Counted from the stretch's first letter, positions 33,422 through 46,300 are shown. The stretch: 64,000 bases of DNA from Cotesia glomerata (GCF_020080835.1 NC_058158.1:8680001-8744000), one strand, 5' to 3'. Notes: generated by a model not told the origin, from the letters alone. Numbers and translations are program-made.

Positions 33422-35822
33422 ATGGACAATGGAAAACCCAAGGAGAGAATTTTACCTCCGAATAACGTAATAAAAACATTAATGAAAGTGTCGCAACTCC
33501 ATTCCTCATCTTCCTCATTGTCCTCTCAGTCAAATTACTCTTCGTGTGTCAATAATGAAGATATCAGCTATCAAAAACTGCAACACATATCCCGAAAACT
33601 GCCAATAAAAAACTTTAAAAAATTATCAAGAGTTAATGAAAAAAAATTAAGTGTTGCAAGAAAAAAATTACACGAAAAATTATTGCAATTGGAGTGGAAT
33701 AATTACATCCAGTGGAGAATACTCTTGACATTTAGTTTAGGACTTTGGATTCTTCTTTGTATAACAGATAAAATTCTTTTACGATCATCGGCTTTGGCAA
33801 AGGAAGGTAAAATTACAAGAGTACCGCCAAGTAATCCTGAAACAATTAATTTTAATTTGTCCAATGAAAATAAATTTTCAAAATGGTTTTCGGCGTTTTA
33901 CTCAAGTATAAGTCATGCAGCTAGTTTTGTTTCAAATTCAACAGATACTTATATATTTGCGCTTTTTATTGGAATATTTATTGGCATGGAAAAAAAATTG
34001 AAAAAAAAATGGAAAAATACGCGCGAAAATTGGACGTAAGTTTTTTAATATTGAAAAATTTTAATTTTATTAAATTATACTAAAATTAACAGACATTTGA
34101 CAATTTTTATAATTTATATTATTAAGAGAATAAGAAAAATTTTGTCTCTAGGATAGTAACAGGATAAAATCTGTTTTTTTTTTTTTTTTTTTTTTTAATG
34201 CAATTTAGTGTCATTGCAAAGGTCTTGAATTAAATTTGTTCCTTTTCAAAGTTTTATAGCATTCTTATCAATAGTTAATTTATTATGATAATTAGAATTT
34301 AAGCTGCATTCGAAAATGCTTTAGCTCTAGATACATAATTAATAAATGACCTTGTATCTTGTGAACTATTGACATTTTTAAAGAGATAAGCTCATCCCGA
34401 CATTACACTCATCGAGACCATTCATTTGAGTACCCACATCAATTTTTCATATATTTATACATTTATATATATGTATATGTGAAAATATATCAAAAATGCA
34501 TGTGGGTACTCAAATGAAAACTCTTGATGAGTGTAACATCAGGATGAGCTTATATCTTTAAAAATGTCAATAGTTAAGAAAGTACAGTACAATTTAACAG
34601 ATATCTTGTGAATTATTGACTTTTTAAAGTTATAAGCTCACCCCAACATTACACTCATCGAAACCTTTCATTTGAGTACCCACATCAACTTTTGATATAT
34701 TTTATATATTTATATATATATGTATATATGAAAAATATCAAAAATGTATGTGGGTACTCAAATGAAAGCTCTTGATAAGTATAACATCGGGATGAGCTTA
34801 TATTTTAAAAAATGTCAATAATTAAGAATTGCCTTTGCTATTTTGTCAACTAATGATATTTATGAAGATATAAGCTCATCTTGATATTACACTCATCAAG
34901 ACCTTTCATTTGAGTACCCACATCAATTTTTCATATATTTATACATTTATATATATTATATATGTAAATATGAAAAATATATCAAAAATGCATGTGGGTA
35001 CTCAAATGAAAGCTCTTGATGAGTGTAACATCAGGATGAGATTATATCTTTATAAATGTCAATAGTTAAGAAACTACAGTAGACTTTAACAAAAGTCATT
35101 ATACAATTAAGCAAAATTTTATTTATTATAAAAATCCAAAAAATTATTCAATGTCTGTTAAATTGAGTGTCATAAATTTAATCAACATTTATAATTACAG
35201 ACAATACTGTGATGATTCAAAATTTAATTTAAATGATTCTAATGGAAACGAATTATCTATTAAATTACTCGACAAACAATGTCAACAAGTTAAAAAAAAT
35301 TACAACAGCGATGGAAAATTTAGTATAAAAAATTTAGAGTTTAAACAATTAATAATAGACCCAGATCTGTACTGGCAATTAAAAATCCTTGATAATTCCA
35401 GCGAAATTAAATACATTAAAAATACCGATAATTATTTAAAACAAGTTGAAGTAATGAACCAAGTAAAAGAAGTTGATACAAGTATTTACCATTTGAATAA
35501 ATTTGATGAAAAAAAAATATGTTATTGTGATAAAGAATCATTTGTTGAGACTTATGATTTAGAAATCAGTAACTTTATAAATTACGAAAAAAAACCAGTT
35601 ACATTAGATAAATCAACAGATACTAAATTAGACAGGCCCAGTAGAATAAAATACAAAAAAAAATCAATTTTGAGATTAAAAAATATCAGTAGAAGACCAT
35701 CAAAAAATAAATTAAAAAATGATCGTTTAAATAATAAGTTCATTAGTTCTTCACCTGCATTTAAAAAATTTTTACTAAAATTAAATGACACAAATCCATT
35801 TGATCCAATATTAAATTTATAA
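33422..35822 (+). CDS. Unrecognised two-pass membrane protein
   Basis: Two exons, 33422-34035 and 35201-35822, join in phase 2 at a GTAAGT donor and an ATTACAG acceptor to give 411 residues. I do not recognise the family. The N-terminus is Ser-rich (about residues 28-42), then basic and possibly helical (55-92). A hydrophobic segment at about 99-120 (ILLTFSLGLWILLCITDKIL) and another at about 176-189 (TYIFALFIGIFIGM) look like membrane spans. The second is followed by a Lys-rich stretch. The C-terminal half is hydrophilic and Asn/Lys-rich with a basic patch (KYKKKSILRLK). The start is the first ATG in an open frame. The 1165-bp intron is mostly Helitron-like copy G. It may be lineage-restricted or fast-evolving. 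Confidence 0.7.
34113..35128 (+). mobile_element. Helitron-like element, copy G (in the intron of the membrane protein gene)
   Basis: Starts TTTATATTATTAAGAGAATA, where the first TC is altered to TT. It has the leader with a T homopolymer, three palindromes (about 34365-34575, 34610-34820, 34850-35070), and ends AAGCAAAATTTTATTTATT without the terminal hairpin. It lies in sense orientation to the gene. Confidence 0.65.
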
Positions 35823-36325
35823 ATTTTATTACATACTAATTATACATTAATTTGTTCTTTACTATTTTGATTACATATTTATGTATAAAATTTTTTAACT
35901 TACAAACTAAAAAAAAATATTGTACTGCTTTATAAAAATAGACTGATACAAAAATGCAGTACTTATTTAATTTATAAAGTATTTTTTTAGACCGACATAA
36001 AAACGAAAATTTAAATTAAAAATAATTTTTTGTTCAATGCCTTGAGGCACTAATTCTAAGCCATAACTTAATTTAAGAATAAACCATATAAATTGTCATT
36101 AATTAAAAAAAAATATGCACAGTAGATTAAAAAAATAGTTCTTAACTAAATTGCTGTCATATTTATCTCGGTCACGCCCTCAGTCTCTTTGAAAAACTTC
36201 AATCTAGAATGAGATTTTAAAAATAAAGTTTAAAAAATGTATAATTAAATCTAATTTAAGGTGGGAAATACGTGTAAAAGGACGTTTTTCATGCTGATTT
36301 TTTATTAATTTTTTTAAGGTAAGAA
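35823..36325. other. Intergenic, no gene seen
   Basis: AT-rich 3' flank of the membrane protein gene. A short less AT-rich stretch at 36160-36200 has no frame support. Confidence 0.4.
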
Positions 36326-36334
36326 AATTAGTGT

Positions 36335-37130
36335 TATTTATTGAAACTATCAGGTTATTTTATACATTATATTTTTCCATATTTTACAATATAACTTAAA
36401 AAGTAGCGGAGATATCAGCCGATACACATCGTAGGTTGTCTTCCAACTCAGAAGTTCGGCTGCCCAATTTTGAAACACAGTAACTGCAAAATTTGTATGC
36501 TTGATTTTTTCTAGTATTGTTGCATTTTGTATAATTTTAGACCTTAATTTCAAGTATTTTTTCTTAAAAATAATTATATTCAAGTATTTTCTATTCACAA
36601 ATCAAATTTTTCATCAATTTAGCGGGCAAATTTTTTTTTAATAAGAAAAATTGAAAAAAATTTTTAAATGTTAGTTACTGTGTTTTGAAATTGGGCAGCC
36701 GCAGTTTGTGGGCACTATGGAAGCCACAATTTTTATCTGAAATCAATGCCACAGAAAAATTACTTTTCTTTATACAATTACGCTGAATATGAACCTCCAT
36801 CAAGCGATACTTTTATTTAAACTATTTTTTTTTAATAAACAATGCATGAAAAAATGTTAAAAAATCACGACTTAATTTCCCAGCCCTCTAAAAAATGCAA
36901 ATTTTTACTTTTTTTTTTGGAATTGAGGTTCATACAGAAGATACACATATAAAAAAAGTATTTTTTCTGTGCCGAGTGATTTCAAATAAAAATAGTGACT
37001 TGCATATTGCACACCAACTGCTAAGTCGGATGACAACCTACGGTGTGTATCAGCTATCTCCGCTATTTGTTAAGTTACTGTTGTTTAACACTAAAAAATA
37101 ACCTATGAAATAACCTGATAGTTTCAATAA
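36335..37130. mobile_element. Foldback element with a second foldback inside
   Basis: The left arm (GAAACTATCAGGTTATTTTA ... AGTAGCGGAGATATCAGCCG ... TAGGTTGTC) is repeated inverted at the right (GACAACCTAC ... TATCAGCTATCTCCGCTATT ... AACCTGATAGTTTC). Each arm is about 120-130 bp. Inside, GGCTGCCCAATTTTGAAACA (36458 on) is inverted at about 36682-36702 (TGTTTTGAAATTGGGCAGCC), giving a second hairpin. No coding capacity. Confidence 0.6.
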
Positions 37131-37151
37131 ATATTAATTTTCAATGAAAAT

Positions 37152-37545
37152 TAAATTAGCCGACATTTAAAAATTTTGATAATTTATTTTATTGAAAAAT
37201 AATTTTTAAAAAATTAAAACAAAAATTTTCACATGTAGAAAATTTTAAAAATTATCCGTGAAATTTTTTAAAAATATTTTTTTAGTTCCGATTGTTAAAA
37301 AAAAAATCAAAAATTTTCAAGTGTCGGCTAACTTAATTTTAATATGAAAATAAAGTTAGCCGACATCTAAAAATTCATATGATTTTTTTTATTAAAGAAT
37401 TATTACAAAAAAATGAAAAAAATTTTTTTTTCATTTATTAAAAACTTCAAAAACTATCAGTGCAATTTTTAAAAAATATTTTTTAGTTATAAATTAATAA
37501 ATTAAGCAAAATAAAAAAATTAAAAATGTCGGCTAACTTTATTGT
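37152..37545. repeat. Two tandem palindromic TTAGCCGAC repeats at the 3' side of the kinesin gene
   Basis: Each unit starts TTAGCCGACAT and ends ATGTCGGCTAAC (37152-37336 and 37352-37545). They lie within 70 bp of the kinesin stop codon, so the 3' UTR or terminator may run into them. Confidence 0.6.
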
Positions 37546-37611
37546 TATAATTTTCATACCTTATAAAAATCAGCCTTTTACTTTCCCCCTTAATCTCAAT
37601 ATTAACAACAA

Positions 37612-39621
37612 CTAAATCTGAGAAGTATTATTACTCGAATTAGGATTCTGGAGCATAGTTTTGGTCCTCTTGACATTCCCTAGCTTGCAATTATTAACAT
37701 TACTCGCGAATCTCAAAGAATTAAGAGTTTCATTATAACAATCATCCAGCGGTGAAATATTAAGCAACATAAGCGTCTTAGAATTCCCACCAAGAGAAGG
37801 CATGAGTAAATGCGTGAGCTTAGAATTCCTGTAGGGAATATGATCCTGTTTCTTCAACAGCGCAAGAATAACATTACCCAAATTAGCCAAGGACTTGTTA
37901 ATATTCTTAGTCTCAGCAGTTCTAGCAGCCTCTTCTCCCTTGAGCCTTTCCGACCCCGCTAAATCAACTAAATTAAGATTCCCGATGCACATCTCCTCTT
38001 TCTCCACATGAGTCCCAATCAACCTGATCCTCGCGACAGAGTGTGACCTCGAGGACCTTTCATTAGACTTAGTAGCAGCAACTGCGCGATTTTGCTGCGC
38101 AATCCTTAAACACTGATGAAGCTCCTCGGGGCTGTGGATCTCCTCGACTTGCAAATTAGTAACATACAAATCCTGGCCCTTGGAATCTACCATACGAATC
38201 TCATGACTCTTCTGATTAAAATCCAGAAGATCAACAATGTGCTCGTTGTAAATCTCCAGGAAACTCGCCTCTATTTTATACTCCCAGCCAAGTAGCTCAA
38301 ATTCCTTCATCTGGTCAAAAATATGCCTGACCGTTCTGGGGATCATTCCTTCTAACTCCCGGTCATTAGAGCCCTCCATCGTGTAAGTTTTACCAGAGCC
38401 AGTTTGTCCGTAAGCAAACACACAGACATTGTAGCCCTCAAGCGCTGATTGGACTAACATTGATAGTTCTTCAAAAACAGTAGCTTGAGAAGCAGTGGGA
38501 GGAAAAACTTTGTCGAAGGAGAACTCCTGCTTGCCACCGCGAATTTTCCCGCTGCAGCTCAGCGAATCAGAGCCGTCTGCTCGTCCAATTTCTAGAGTGC
38601 TCTCATCAATGTAATTTATCGCACAGAGTGTCTTAGCAGACTCTTTAGAAATTCTCGGACGCACTCTACAAAAAACTCTGATGTTACCTTTCATTTCTTG
38701 GATTGTATTGTGAAGAACTCGCCGATCTTTGTCCATTTCATGGCATAAATTCTGCAAATCTTTGACACGCTCAGTAAGTTCATCAACAGTTTTACTTTTA
38801 GAGCTCAAAGTAGTCTCAAGATCTTTTATATGATCAGCGTTTTCTTCAATAGTCTTGCCTTGTTTTTTACAAAGCTCCCGGAATTCTTTTAAAGAAACAT
38901 TTGCTTTGTCTAAAGAATCTTTGGTTTCCTTTAACTCATTTTCTATTTCTTCATTTCGCATAGTTATTTCTTTCATGTCCTTCTTCACTACTGTTAACTC
39001 CTCACTCAATTGCGAGTTAGCTGCTTCTAAATCTACGATTTTTTTAGTGCTCGTGTCCTCTTTTTCTTGGAACTCATCGACAATTCCCTGCAGCTCGTCG
39101 CGTTGATCAGTAAGTTCCTTAGTTTTGCTTTTTAAGGTTGTTAGCTCGGTATTAACCAGCTCGAACCTTCCCTTCCAGTCCCACTTGCTGACAGACTTCG
39201 CGGGCGCAGCTTTTGCGGCTGTTTTTGATGGTTTGAGGGTGGTGTTGGTTGAAGATGGAGCAGTTTTAGGAAGAGGCCTGATTGTGGGACGCTTGGAAGG
39301 AATCGGGTTCGTTGCAGCTCCGGGTCTTTTTACGGCTGCTCGGCTGGTTGGTGGCTCTTGGGGCGGGTTCTTACGGGCCATAGAGGCCATTGTTTTAGCA
39401 CGAGCTAGTGGTGGCTGGGATACTGGAGGTTTGTTCTCCTTTCTGGTCACTTTTGGTGGATCATCTGTGATTATTGTTTTTGATTTTCCTAAGTCTTTTA
39501 AGAGAGTCGTTGATGTTGTGGTTTTTGGGACTTGTAAGGAACTGTTTGAACTTCCAGCAGTGCTTGTACCATTTACTGGCTTTTTTATACCAAATTTTGG
39601 CTTCGGTAAACGTGACTCCAT
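37612..39621 (-). CDS. ncd: Kinesin-14 (Ncd/KIFC1 type), minus-end-directed C-terminal motor
   Basis: One uninterrupted coding exon of 669 residues, close to KIFC1 (673) and Drosophila Ncd (700). Residues 1-145 are a basic, Pro/Ser/Thr-rich tail expected to bind microtubules and carry nuclear localisation signals. Residues about 150-310 form a coiled-coil stalk. The motor spans about 312-650, introduced by the neck GNIRVFCRVRPR. The P-loop GQTGSGKT is at 405-412, switch I NERSSRSH at 520-527 and switch II DLAGSE at 553-558. All nucleotide-binding motifs are intact. A C-terminal motor is the hallmark of kinesin-14, which acts in spindle pole focusing in mitosis and meiosis. A CTTTCAG acceptor touches the start codon, so a 5' UTR intron and an upstream non-coding exon are likely. 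Confidence 0.92.
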   Translation of the reverse strand: MESRLPKPKFGIKKPVNGTSTAGSSNSSLQVPKTTTSTTLLKDLGKSKTIITDDPPKVTRKENKPPVSQPPLARAKTMASMARKNPPQEPPTSRAAVKRPGAATNPIPSKRPTIRPLPKTAPSSTNTTLKPSKTAAKAAPAKSVSKWDWKGRFELVNTELTTLKSKTKELTDQRDELQGIVDEFQEKEDTSTKKIVDLEAANSQLSEELTVVKKDMKEITMRNEEIENELKETKDSLDKANVSLKEFRELCKKQGKTIEENADHIKDLETTLSSKSKTVDELTERVKDLQNLCHEMDKDRRVLHNTIQEMKGNIRVFCRVRPRISKESAKTLCAINYIDESTLEIGRADGSDSLSCSGKIRGGKQEFSFDKVFPPTASQATVFEELSMLVQSALEGYNVCVFAYGQTGSGKTYTMEGSNDRELEGMIPRTVRHIFDQMKEFELLGWEYKIEASFLEIYNEHIVDLLDFNQKSHEIRMVDSKGQDLYVTNLQVEEIHSPEELHQCLRIAQQNRAVAATKSNERSSRSHSVARIRLIGTHVEKEEMCIGNLNLVDLAGSERLKGEEAARTAETKNINKSLANLGNVILALLKKQDHIPYRNSKLTHLLMPSLGGNSKTLMLLNISPLDDCYNETLNSLRFASNVNNCKLGNVKRTKTMLQNPNSSNNTSQI

Positions 39622-39697
39622 CTGAAAGTATTTTTTATAGTTAATATTATTATTTTTTATACTTAAGATTTAATTTTGGAAATTCTTTTTATTATAA

Positions 39698-40084
39698 TAA
39701 AGTCAGCCGACATTTTTGATTTGTTGACGGCTTAATTTATTAAATTAGAACTAAAAAATATTTTTTTTAATTGCACTTAGTTTTTTAAGTTTTTTACAAA
39801 TGAAATTTAAAAAAGAAATTTTTTTGTAATGATTTTTTTAATAAAAAAAATTAGAAAAAATTTTAAATGTCGGCTAACTTAATTTTCATATAATACTAAA
39901 GATAACCAACGTTTTTAATTATTTGATTTTTTTAACAATTAAATTAGAACAAAAAAATTATTTTAAAAAATTGCATTGACAGTTTTTAAAGTTTTTTACA
40001 AATTACAATTTTTTTTTTTAATCATTTTTTCAATAAAAAAAAATTCTGAAAACTTTTAGATGTCGGCTAACTTAATTTTCATTA
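39698..40084. repeat. Two tandem palindromic CCGACAT repeats in the kinesin 5' intron
   Basis: 39698-39889 begins GTCAGCCGACATTTTTGA and ends ATGTCGGCTAACTTAATTTT. 39893-40080 has a diverged left end and the same right end. They lie just upstream of the coding exon, in the presumed 5' UTR intron. Confidence 0.55.
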
Positions 40085-40512
40085 TTGTCATAATTTTTTT
40101 ATTAAAGTTTTAATTAAAAGACATTTAATAATTTAAAAATTTTTTTTTAACTAATAAATTAGAGCAAAAAAAAATTATTAAAAAAATTCTGTATTTAGAA
40201 GCTCAAAAAAAGTATAAATGCATTTTTTTTTAAATAATTTTCTAGGCTTAATTTATTTTTAAATAAAAATCTAAAAGTTGTTAAGTATCTACTAATTTTA
40301 AGATCATAAAGTTTTAATAATAATGATATTTTTTATGACATTAAAATTAGCAGTGATTTTACAATTTTTTAATTTTATTTAAAAAAAAATTGTTTTTAAA
40401 AAATTGCATTTTTTATTTTTTAAAATTTCTACATGCCAATTTTTCATGCCATAATTTATGTGTTATAAAATTCTTAAAATTATTAAATATATGCTAAATT
40501 AATTTATAATAA

Positions 40513-40702
40513 TAAAGTTAGCCGACAATTGTGATTTTTTTATTTTGCTTAATTTATTAAATTATAACTAAAATATATTTTTAAAAAATTGCATTTATAG
40601 TTTTAAAAATTTTTTTACAAATGAAATTTTTTTTTCTAATAATTTCTTCAATAAAAAAAAAATTTTAAAAATTTTTAAATGTCGGCTAATTTAATTTTCA
40701 TA
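40513..40702. repeat. Palindromic TTAGCCGAC repeat, single copy
   Basis: Left AGTTAGCCGACAATTG and right AAATGTCGGCTAATTTAATT enclose an AT-rich centre. The preceding 40090-40500 holds more degraded copies. Confidence 0.5.
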
Positions 40703-41880
40703 ATTTTAATATATTTTTTAAATAATTTACTGATTCATTCATCTTGAGAAAATTTTTATTAAAAATATTTTCTTCAGGAATTTTAGTGTAGGTAACCAAT
40801 AAATTTAATTATGAACTTAAATGTCACTAAAAGTAAGGTTAGAGTAAACAAACACCAATTTAAATAATTAGAATTAAAAAATAATAAACAAATGAAATAC
40901 ATTTATAAATAAAAAAAAAATAATAATTAGTAAAGAAAAAAAAAAGTTAAAATTGTGATTAGTGATAAAGTAACCAACCTGGATGCTGATAAATAATTTA
41001 TGTATATATTTAACAAAATATATATTATTAATCCACGAATAATCAACAGACCACTGTAGACTTTTAACAAAGCACTGATAAATAAATATGGCACTAATAA
41101 ATATAAAATACTTATTTTAAATTAAGCGTGATCAACAGTGTGTACTAGTATATAAATACAACAATTGTGCCGGTGGCCGTTACTGCTACAAGTTTGAACT
41201 TGAACGGAAAACAACGCTTGGAGTTTTAGAAATTATCACATGGTACTTGCGAGTAATTTTCGTAAATGCGTGACGTGATTGGTTAAAAATACTTGCTAGC
41301 CAATAAAAATGTTCTATTTGTACCACGTGGTCTGCTTAATATTGGGTATCACCTGACAGTACTCCGACAGTGCTGACATCATGGCAATTCGATGAAATAA
41401 TTCTAGCGTCCGCCACCATGCTTTCAGTGGCGCTTCGAATAAATTAAACAGAGCTAGATTTATATTTTTATTTTTTAAGTCATCACAATAAATCAAGAAA
41501 ATTTTATATACACATCTTCAATTCATGTAAGTTGATTAATAAATATTGATTAAATTAATTTTATTGTTGAGTTATAAGTTGGAGTTTATTTACATGTGAC
41601 TTTTATAATTTTTTTATCGTTTATTTTTAACATCCAGGGAAATGTTATTCAAGAGAATCTTTGTTTATAGTAAATGAGGTCAATGACACAAAAACATTTT
41701 CACGGTTGTGACATTTGACGTCTAAATTCAGAAATCAACCTGATTAATTTAATTAATTAATTTTTTTTTTTTTTTTTAACTGGGCAAAAAGATGAGAGTG
41801 ATATTCAGGCATCTAAAAAATTTTTTATCTAAATAAATTACAATAAACAAATTATTGTAAGATGTGATCAAAAAATCACA
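40703..41880. other. Intergenic; probable kinesin promoter side
   Basis: A less AT-rich patch at 41150-41420 has no sustained coding frame. It could hold the transcription start and first non-coding exon of the kinesin gene. No specific element is claimed. Confidence 0.35.
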
Positions 41881-43085
41881 TTACAGTTAAGTCACTTGAT
41901 AATTTTTTAATTTTATTTAATAAACAAATTTTTTCTGAAAAATGATTTCTAAAAAATTGCACTCATAATTTTTTTAAATTTCTACGTCAATATTTTTTTT
42001 CATTCTTTTTGTCATGATTTAAGTGTTTTAAAGAATTCTAAAATTTATTAAATATCTGCTAAATTAATTTTCATGATCAAAAAATTAAATTATTTATGGT
42101 AAGTTTTATATGATACTGAATTTAACAAGGATTTAATTTTTAAAGTTACATACTAGTGTTTTAAACAATTTTTTAGATTTTTATAATAATTAAATTATAA
42201 AGAAAAAAATTTAACAAAAAACTTTGACTTATAAAAATTTTAAAGATTATAAGTGCGAATTTTTAAAAATATTTTTTTTATAATAATAAATTTTGATAAT
42301 TTTTCGATGTCTACTAATTTTGTGACATTAAAGTTAATCGATTGACAATTTTTTAATTTTTTTTAATAAATATATTTGCTCCAAAAAATTATTTCTAAAA
42401 ATTTGCATTTTTTATTTTTAAAATTTTTTAAATGTCAATATTTTTTTTTTCATTTTCTTTGACATAATTTATTTGTTGTAAAAAAATTCTTAAAATTAAA
42501 AAATATCTTCTAAATTAATTTTCATAATTTCATGATATTAAAGTTAGTCGTTTGACCATTTTTTATTTTTTTTTTTTGATAAATAAACTTGCTCCAAAAA
42601 ATTATTTCTAAAAAATTGCATTTTTTATTTTTTTAATTTTTTAAATGTCAATTTTTTTTTTTCATTTTCTTTGACATAATTTATTTGTTGTAAAAAACTT
42701 CTTAAAATTATAAAATATCTTCTAAATTAATTTTCATTATCAATTAATGTCAGTATCATAGTTTTAGCTTGGTACAAATTATGCGATTTATTTTTTCATT
42801 ATTCGCTAAATAATTGGTCATTAATAATATTAAAAAAAAATTTATATTATTGCAGTGATCATAATTTTAAATTAATTTTAAATGAAATAAAAATAATTTT
42901 AATGACACTGAAATTAGCACACTTGACAATTTTTTTCACGACACTTGAAAATTATTTTTAAAAAATTGCATTTATAATTTTTCAGAGCTTCTAAAAGTGA
43001 ACATTTTTAAATAATTTTTTTTATAGTATAATAATTTATTTATTAAAAAAATTATCACGTGTCTCTCAATTTCAGTATCATTAAT
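41881..43085. repeat. Diverged array of AT-rich palindromic units, 3' side of the sugar transporter
   Basis: About five units of 180-210 bp. Each has a GACAATTTTTTAATTT-type left part, the word AAAAAATTGCA in the middle and a CTAAATTAATTTTCAT or CTCAATTTCAGTATCAT right part. They begin near 41885, 42100, 42325, 42537 and 42900. They continue the type of array found in the neighbouring intron. Confidence 0.5.
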
Positions 43086-43304
43086 TTTATTAGAATAATA
43101 AAATTATTAAATTTTATGTAAATTACATTAATACAGTAACAATACTTCAGTCTATTAAAAATATTTACACCTAAGTAATATAAAAATGAGTAGTGTTAAA
43201 TTAAAACTTGAAAAAATTTTTATACAAAATAAATATTAGATAATTTATTACATCTAATCTATAAATATAATCAGATAATTAAAAAATAAAATATCAGCAA
43301 TCAT

Positions 43305-46300
43305 TCACACATTAGAAGACTGTAAATTTTTTTCACTCTCAAGAGCTGCTTTAACGTACCCCTTATCATTAAACTGACCCGGCGTGCCATTAAGCTCGTC
43401 AATAATAGACTCAACACTTCTGCCCTTCGTTTCCGGGACTAGGAAAAACGTGAACAAAAATGTGAGCCCACAACAGCCCCCGAGGAAGAAAAAGCAGCCA
43501 TACATTCCTAAAACGGCGATTAGCAGTGGGAATACTTTAACGACCACAAAAGCGCTGAAAAACAGCACAATCATATTGACAGTGCTAGCAAGAGCAGCAA
43601 TATCCGGACTGAAGACTTCCGAGGCAACAATAAAAGGAGCTGGACCCATTCCTATGCAATAAACGACGCAGTAAACCGAAAGAGCCAGCAGGGGTATCCA
43701 CCCGAATGAAGACACGTCGTAGGATTTGTACTGCAAGTACAGAAATGAAGCGAGGATCCAGTGACAAACGAGCATTCCTATACAGGAGATAAGAAGAAGA
43801 GGTCTTCTGCCCGCACGTTCCATCAGCATTGTTGATAACCAGGAGCCGAATAATTGTATTGCGCCTACTACGATTGTTGCTGAGTTTGGCGATAGTGAAC
43901 TTCCAGCCATTTCAAAAATCATTGCTGTATAAGTCAGCTGAAATTTTAATATTTTAATCGCATTATTAATTATTTATATTAGCAATTTGGGATTATTTAA
44001 TTAATGACAGTGGAAGAATTAAAGATTTGACAATTTTTTTAAAATTATATTGCTCTAGATAATTATTTTTAAAAAATTGCATTTACAATTTTTTAGAGCT
44101 TCTAAAAATTTAATTTTTAAAAGAAATTTTTATTGCGATAGTTAATTTGATAAAAAAAATCTAAAAACTAATAAATGTCTCTCAATTTCAGTATCTTAAA
44201 TTAATGACACTGAAATTAAAAAAGATTTGACAATTTTTTGATTTTTTTTTGAAAAATAAACTAGCTTCAAAAAATTATTTAAAAAAAATTGCATTTATAA
44301 TTTTTTACAGCTTCTAGAAATTGAATTTTTTTAATTTAATTAAGTTTTCTTGTTATAATTAATTTGATAAAAAAATTCTAAAAACTATCAAATGTCTCTC
44401 AATTTCAGTATCATATATTATTGACATTGAAATTTGCAGACTTGACAATTTTTTTATCTTTCTTGAAAAATAAATTAGCTTTAAAAAATTTCGTCTAAAA
44501 TTTTTTAGAGCTTCTAAAGATTGAATTTTTTAAATTAATTAATTTTTCTTACTATAATTAATTATAAAAAAACTATTAAATGTCTCTCAATTGCAGTACT
44601 ATAAATTAATGAAACTAGTTTTAAAAAATAATTTTTAAAAAATTTTATTTACAATTTTTTAGAGCTTCCAGAAATTGAATTTTTTAAATTAATTAATTTT
44701 TCTTGCTATAATTAATTTAATAGAAAAATTCTAAAAACTATCAGATGCTTCTCAATTTCAGTATCATAAATTAATGACACTGAAATTAGCAGACTTGATA
44801 ATTTTTTGATTTTTCTTGAAAAATAAACTAGCTTTAGATAATTATTTTAAAAAAATTGCATTTACAACTGTTTATAGCTTCTAAAAATTGAATTTTTTAA
44901 ATAAATTTTTCTTGCTACAATTAATTATCAAATGTCTCTCAATTGCAGTATTATAAATTAATGACATTTAAATTAGCAGAGACTTGACATTTTTTTGATT
45001 TTTCTTGAAAAATAAACTAGCTTTGGATAATTATTTTTAAAAAATTGCATTTACAATTTTTCCAAGCTTCTAAAAATTGAATTTTTTAAATTAATTAATT
45101 TTTCTTGCTATAATTAATTAGACAAAAATCTATCAAATATCTCTCAATTTCAGTATTCTAAATTAATGACCCTGAAATTAACAGAGACTTTACAATTTTT
45201 TTGATTTTTCTTGAAAAATAAATTAGCTTCAGAAAATAATTAAAAAAAAATTGTATTTACAATTTTTTACTTCTAAAAATAGAATTTTTTAAATTAATTA
45301 ATTAGACAAAAAAAAATTCTAAAAACTATCAAATGTCTAATTGAATTTTTAAGAAAAAGCGTACCATAGCTGAAATCCCACAGGTCTGTTGTCCACTCAG
45401 AAGTGCAATAGCTATGGCAAGACCCTTGATAGTCGCTTTGTCTCTGATCAAGTCTCTGAGCCCGACGGCTTGACTGACGTCAGAAGTCTCTTTTACAAGT
45501 GACTGGAGCCTGAGTAATTCACGGTCAGCAGCAGTTTTGTCATCGTTTTTCAGCCACATCAAGGACCTGACCAGCAATCATACGATAATTATTCACTTGG
45601 CGCCGAATCAACTTAAACTTGAAACTACATAAAGATGATTCAATAATTATCAAGTATTGAATTGAATAATTGCTACCGTCTGTCTAGTACGAATAGAATT
45701 ATTTATTTAAATAAAACCTACTTGAGCGCGTCGTCGATCCGTTCTTTGCGCACTAGATACACTGGAGTTTCTGGGACGAATACGAAAGAGCCAAGAAAAA
45801 CCAGGGGTACTATCAAAGCAACTATTGCGAAGAGTTGATAGGACAAAACAGCTCCCAGTATGAATCCCATAAGGATTCCAATGTTGACTGAAAATACCAT
45901 CAAGCTGCCGAGCTGTCCTCTGATGCTGTCTCCGGAGATCTCGGCAACGTACAACGGTACCAGGAAGAAACAAATCGCGCCTCCAAAACCTCCGAAAACT
46001 CTTGCCATTAGGAGATACCAGTAATTAGTCGCGAACAGAGTGAGTAGCCAGGAAGTTACGCAAGGAATGCTCAACACATAGCCAGTCATTTTGCGCCCAT
46101 ATTTTTCTGATATCCATCCACAGAGTGGGATTACTAAAATACCCGCTGCAAGCATTATACTGTTTAGCCATGATGCCTGGTCGTCGTTTAAAGGCGTTTG
46201 ACCAACCGGTGTCTCTGGGCTTTTTAACACTGGTATCGTTGGAGATGCCCAGCCCAGCATCATTCCATACACCAGAATCGAAATGTTAACTGGGAGAAAA

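Noticed and set aside
39125..39625. Long open frame on the strand opposite the kinesin gene
   Set aside because: It is an antisense shadow of the N-terminal kinesin coding sequence and has no features of its own.
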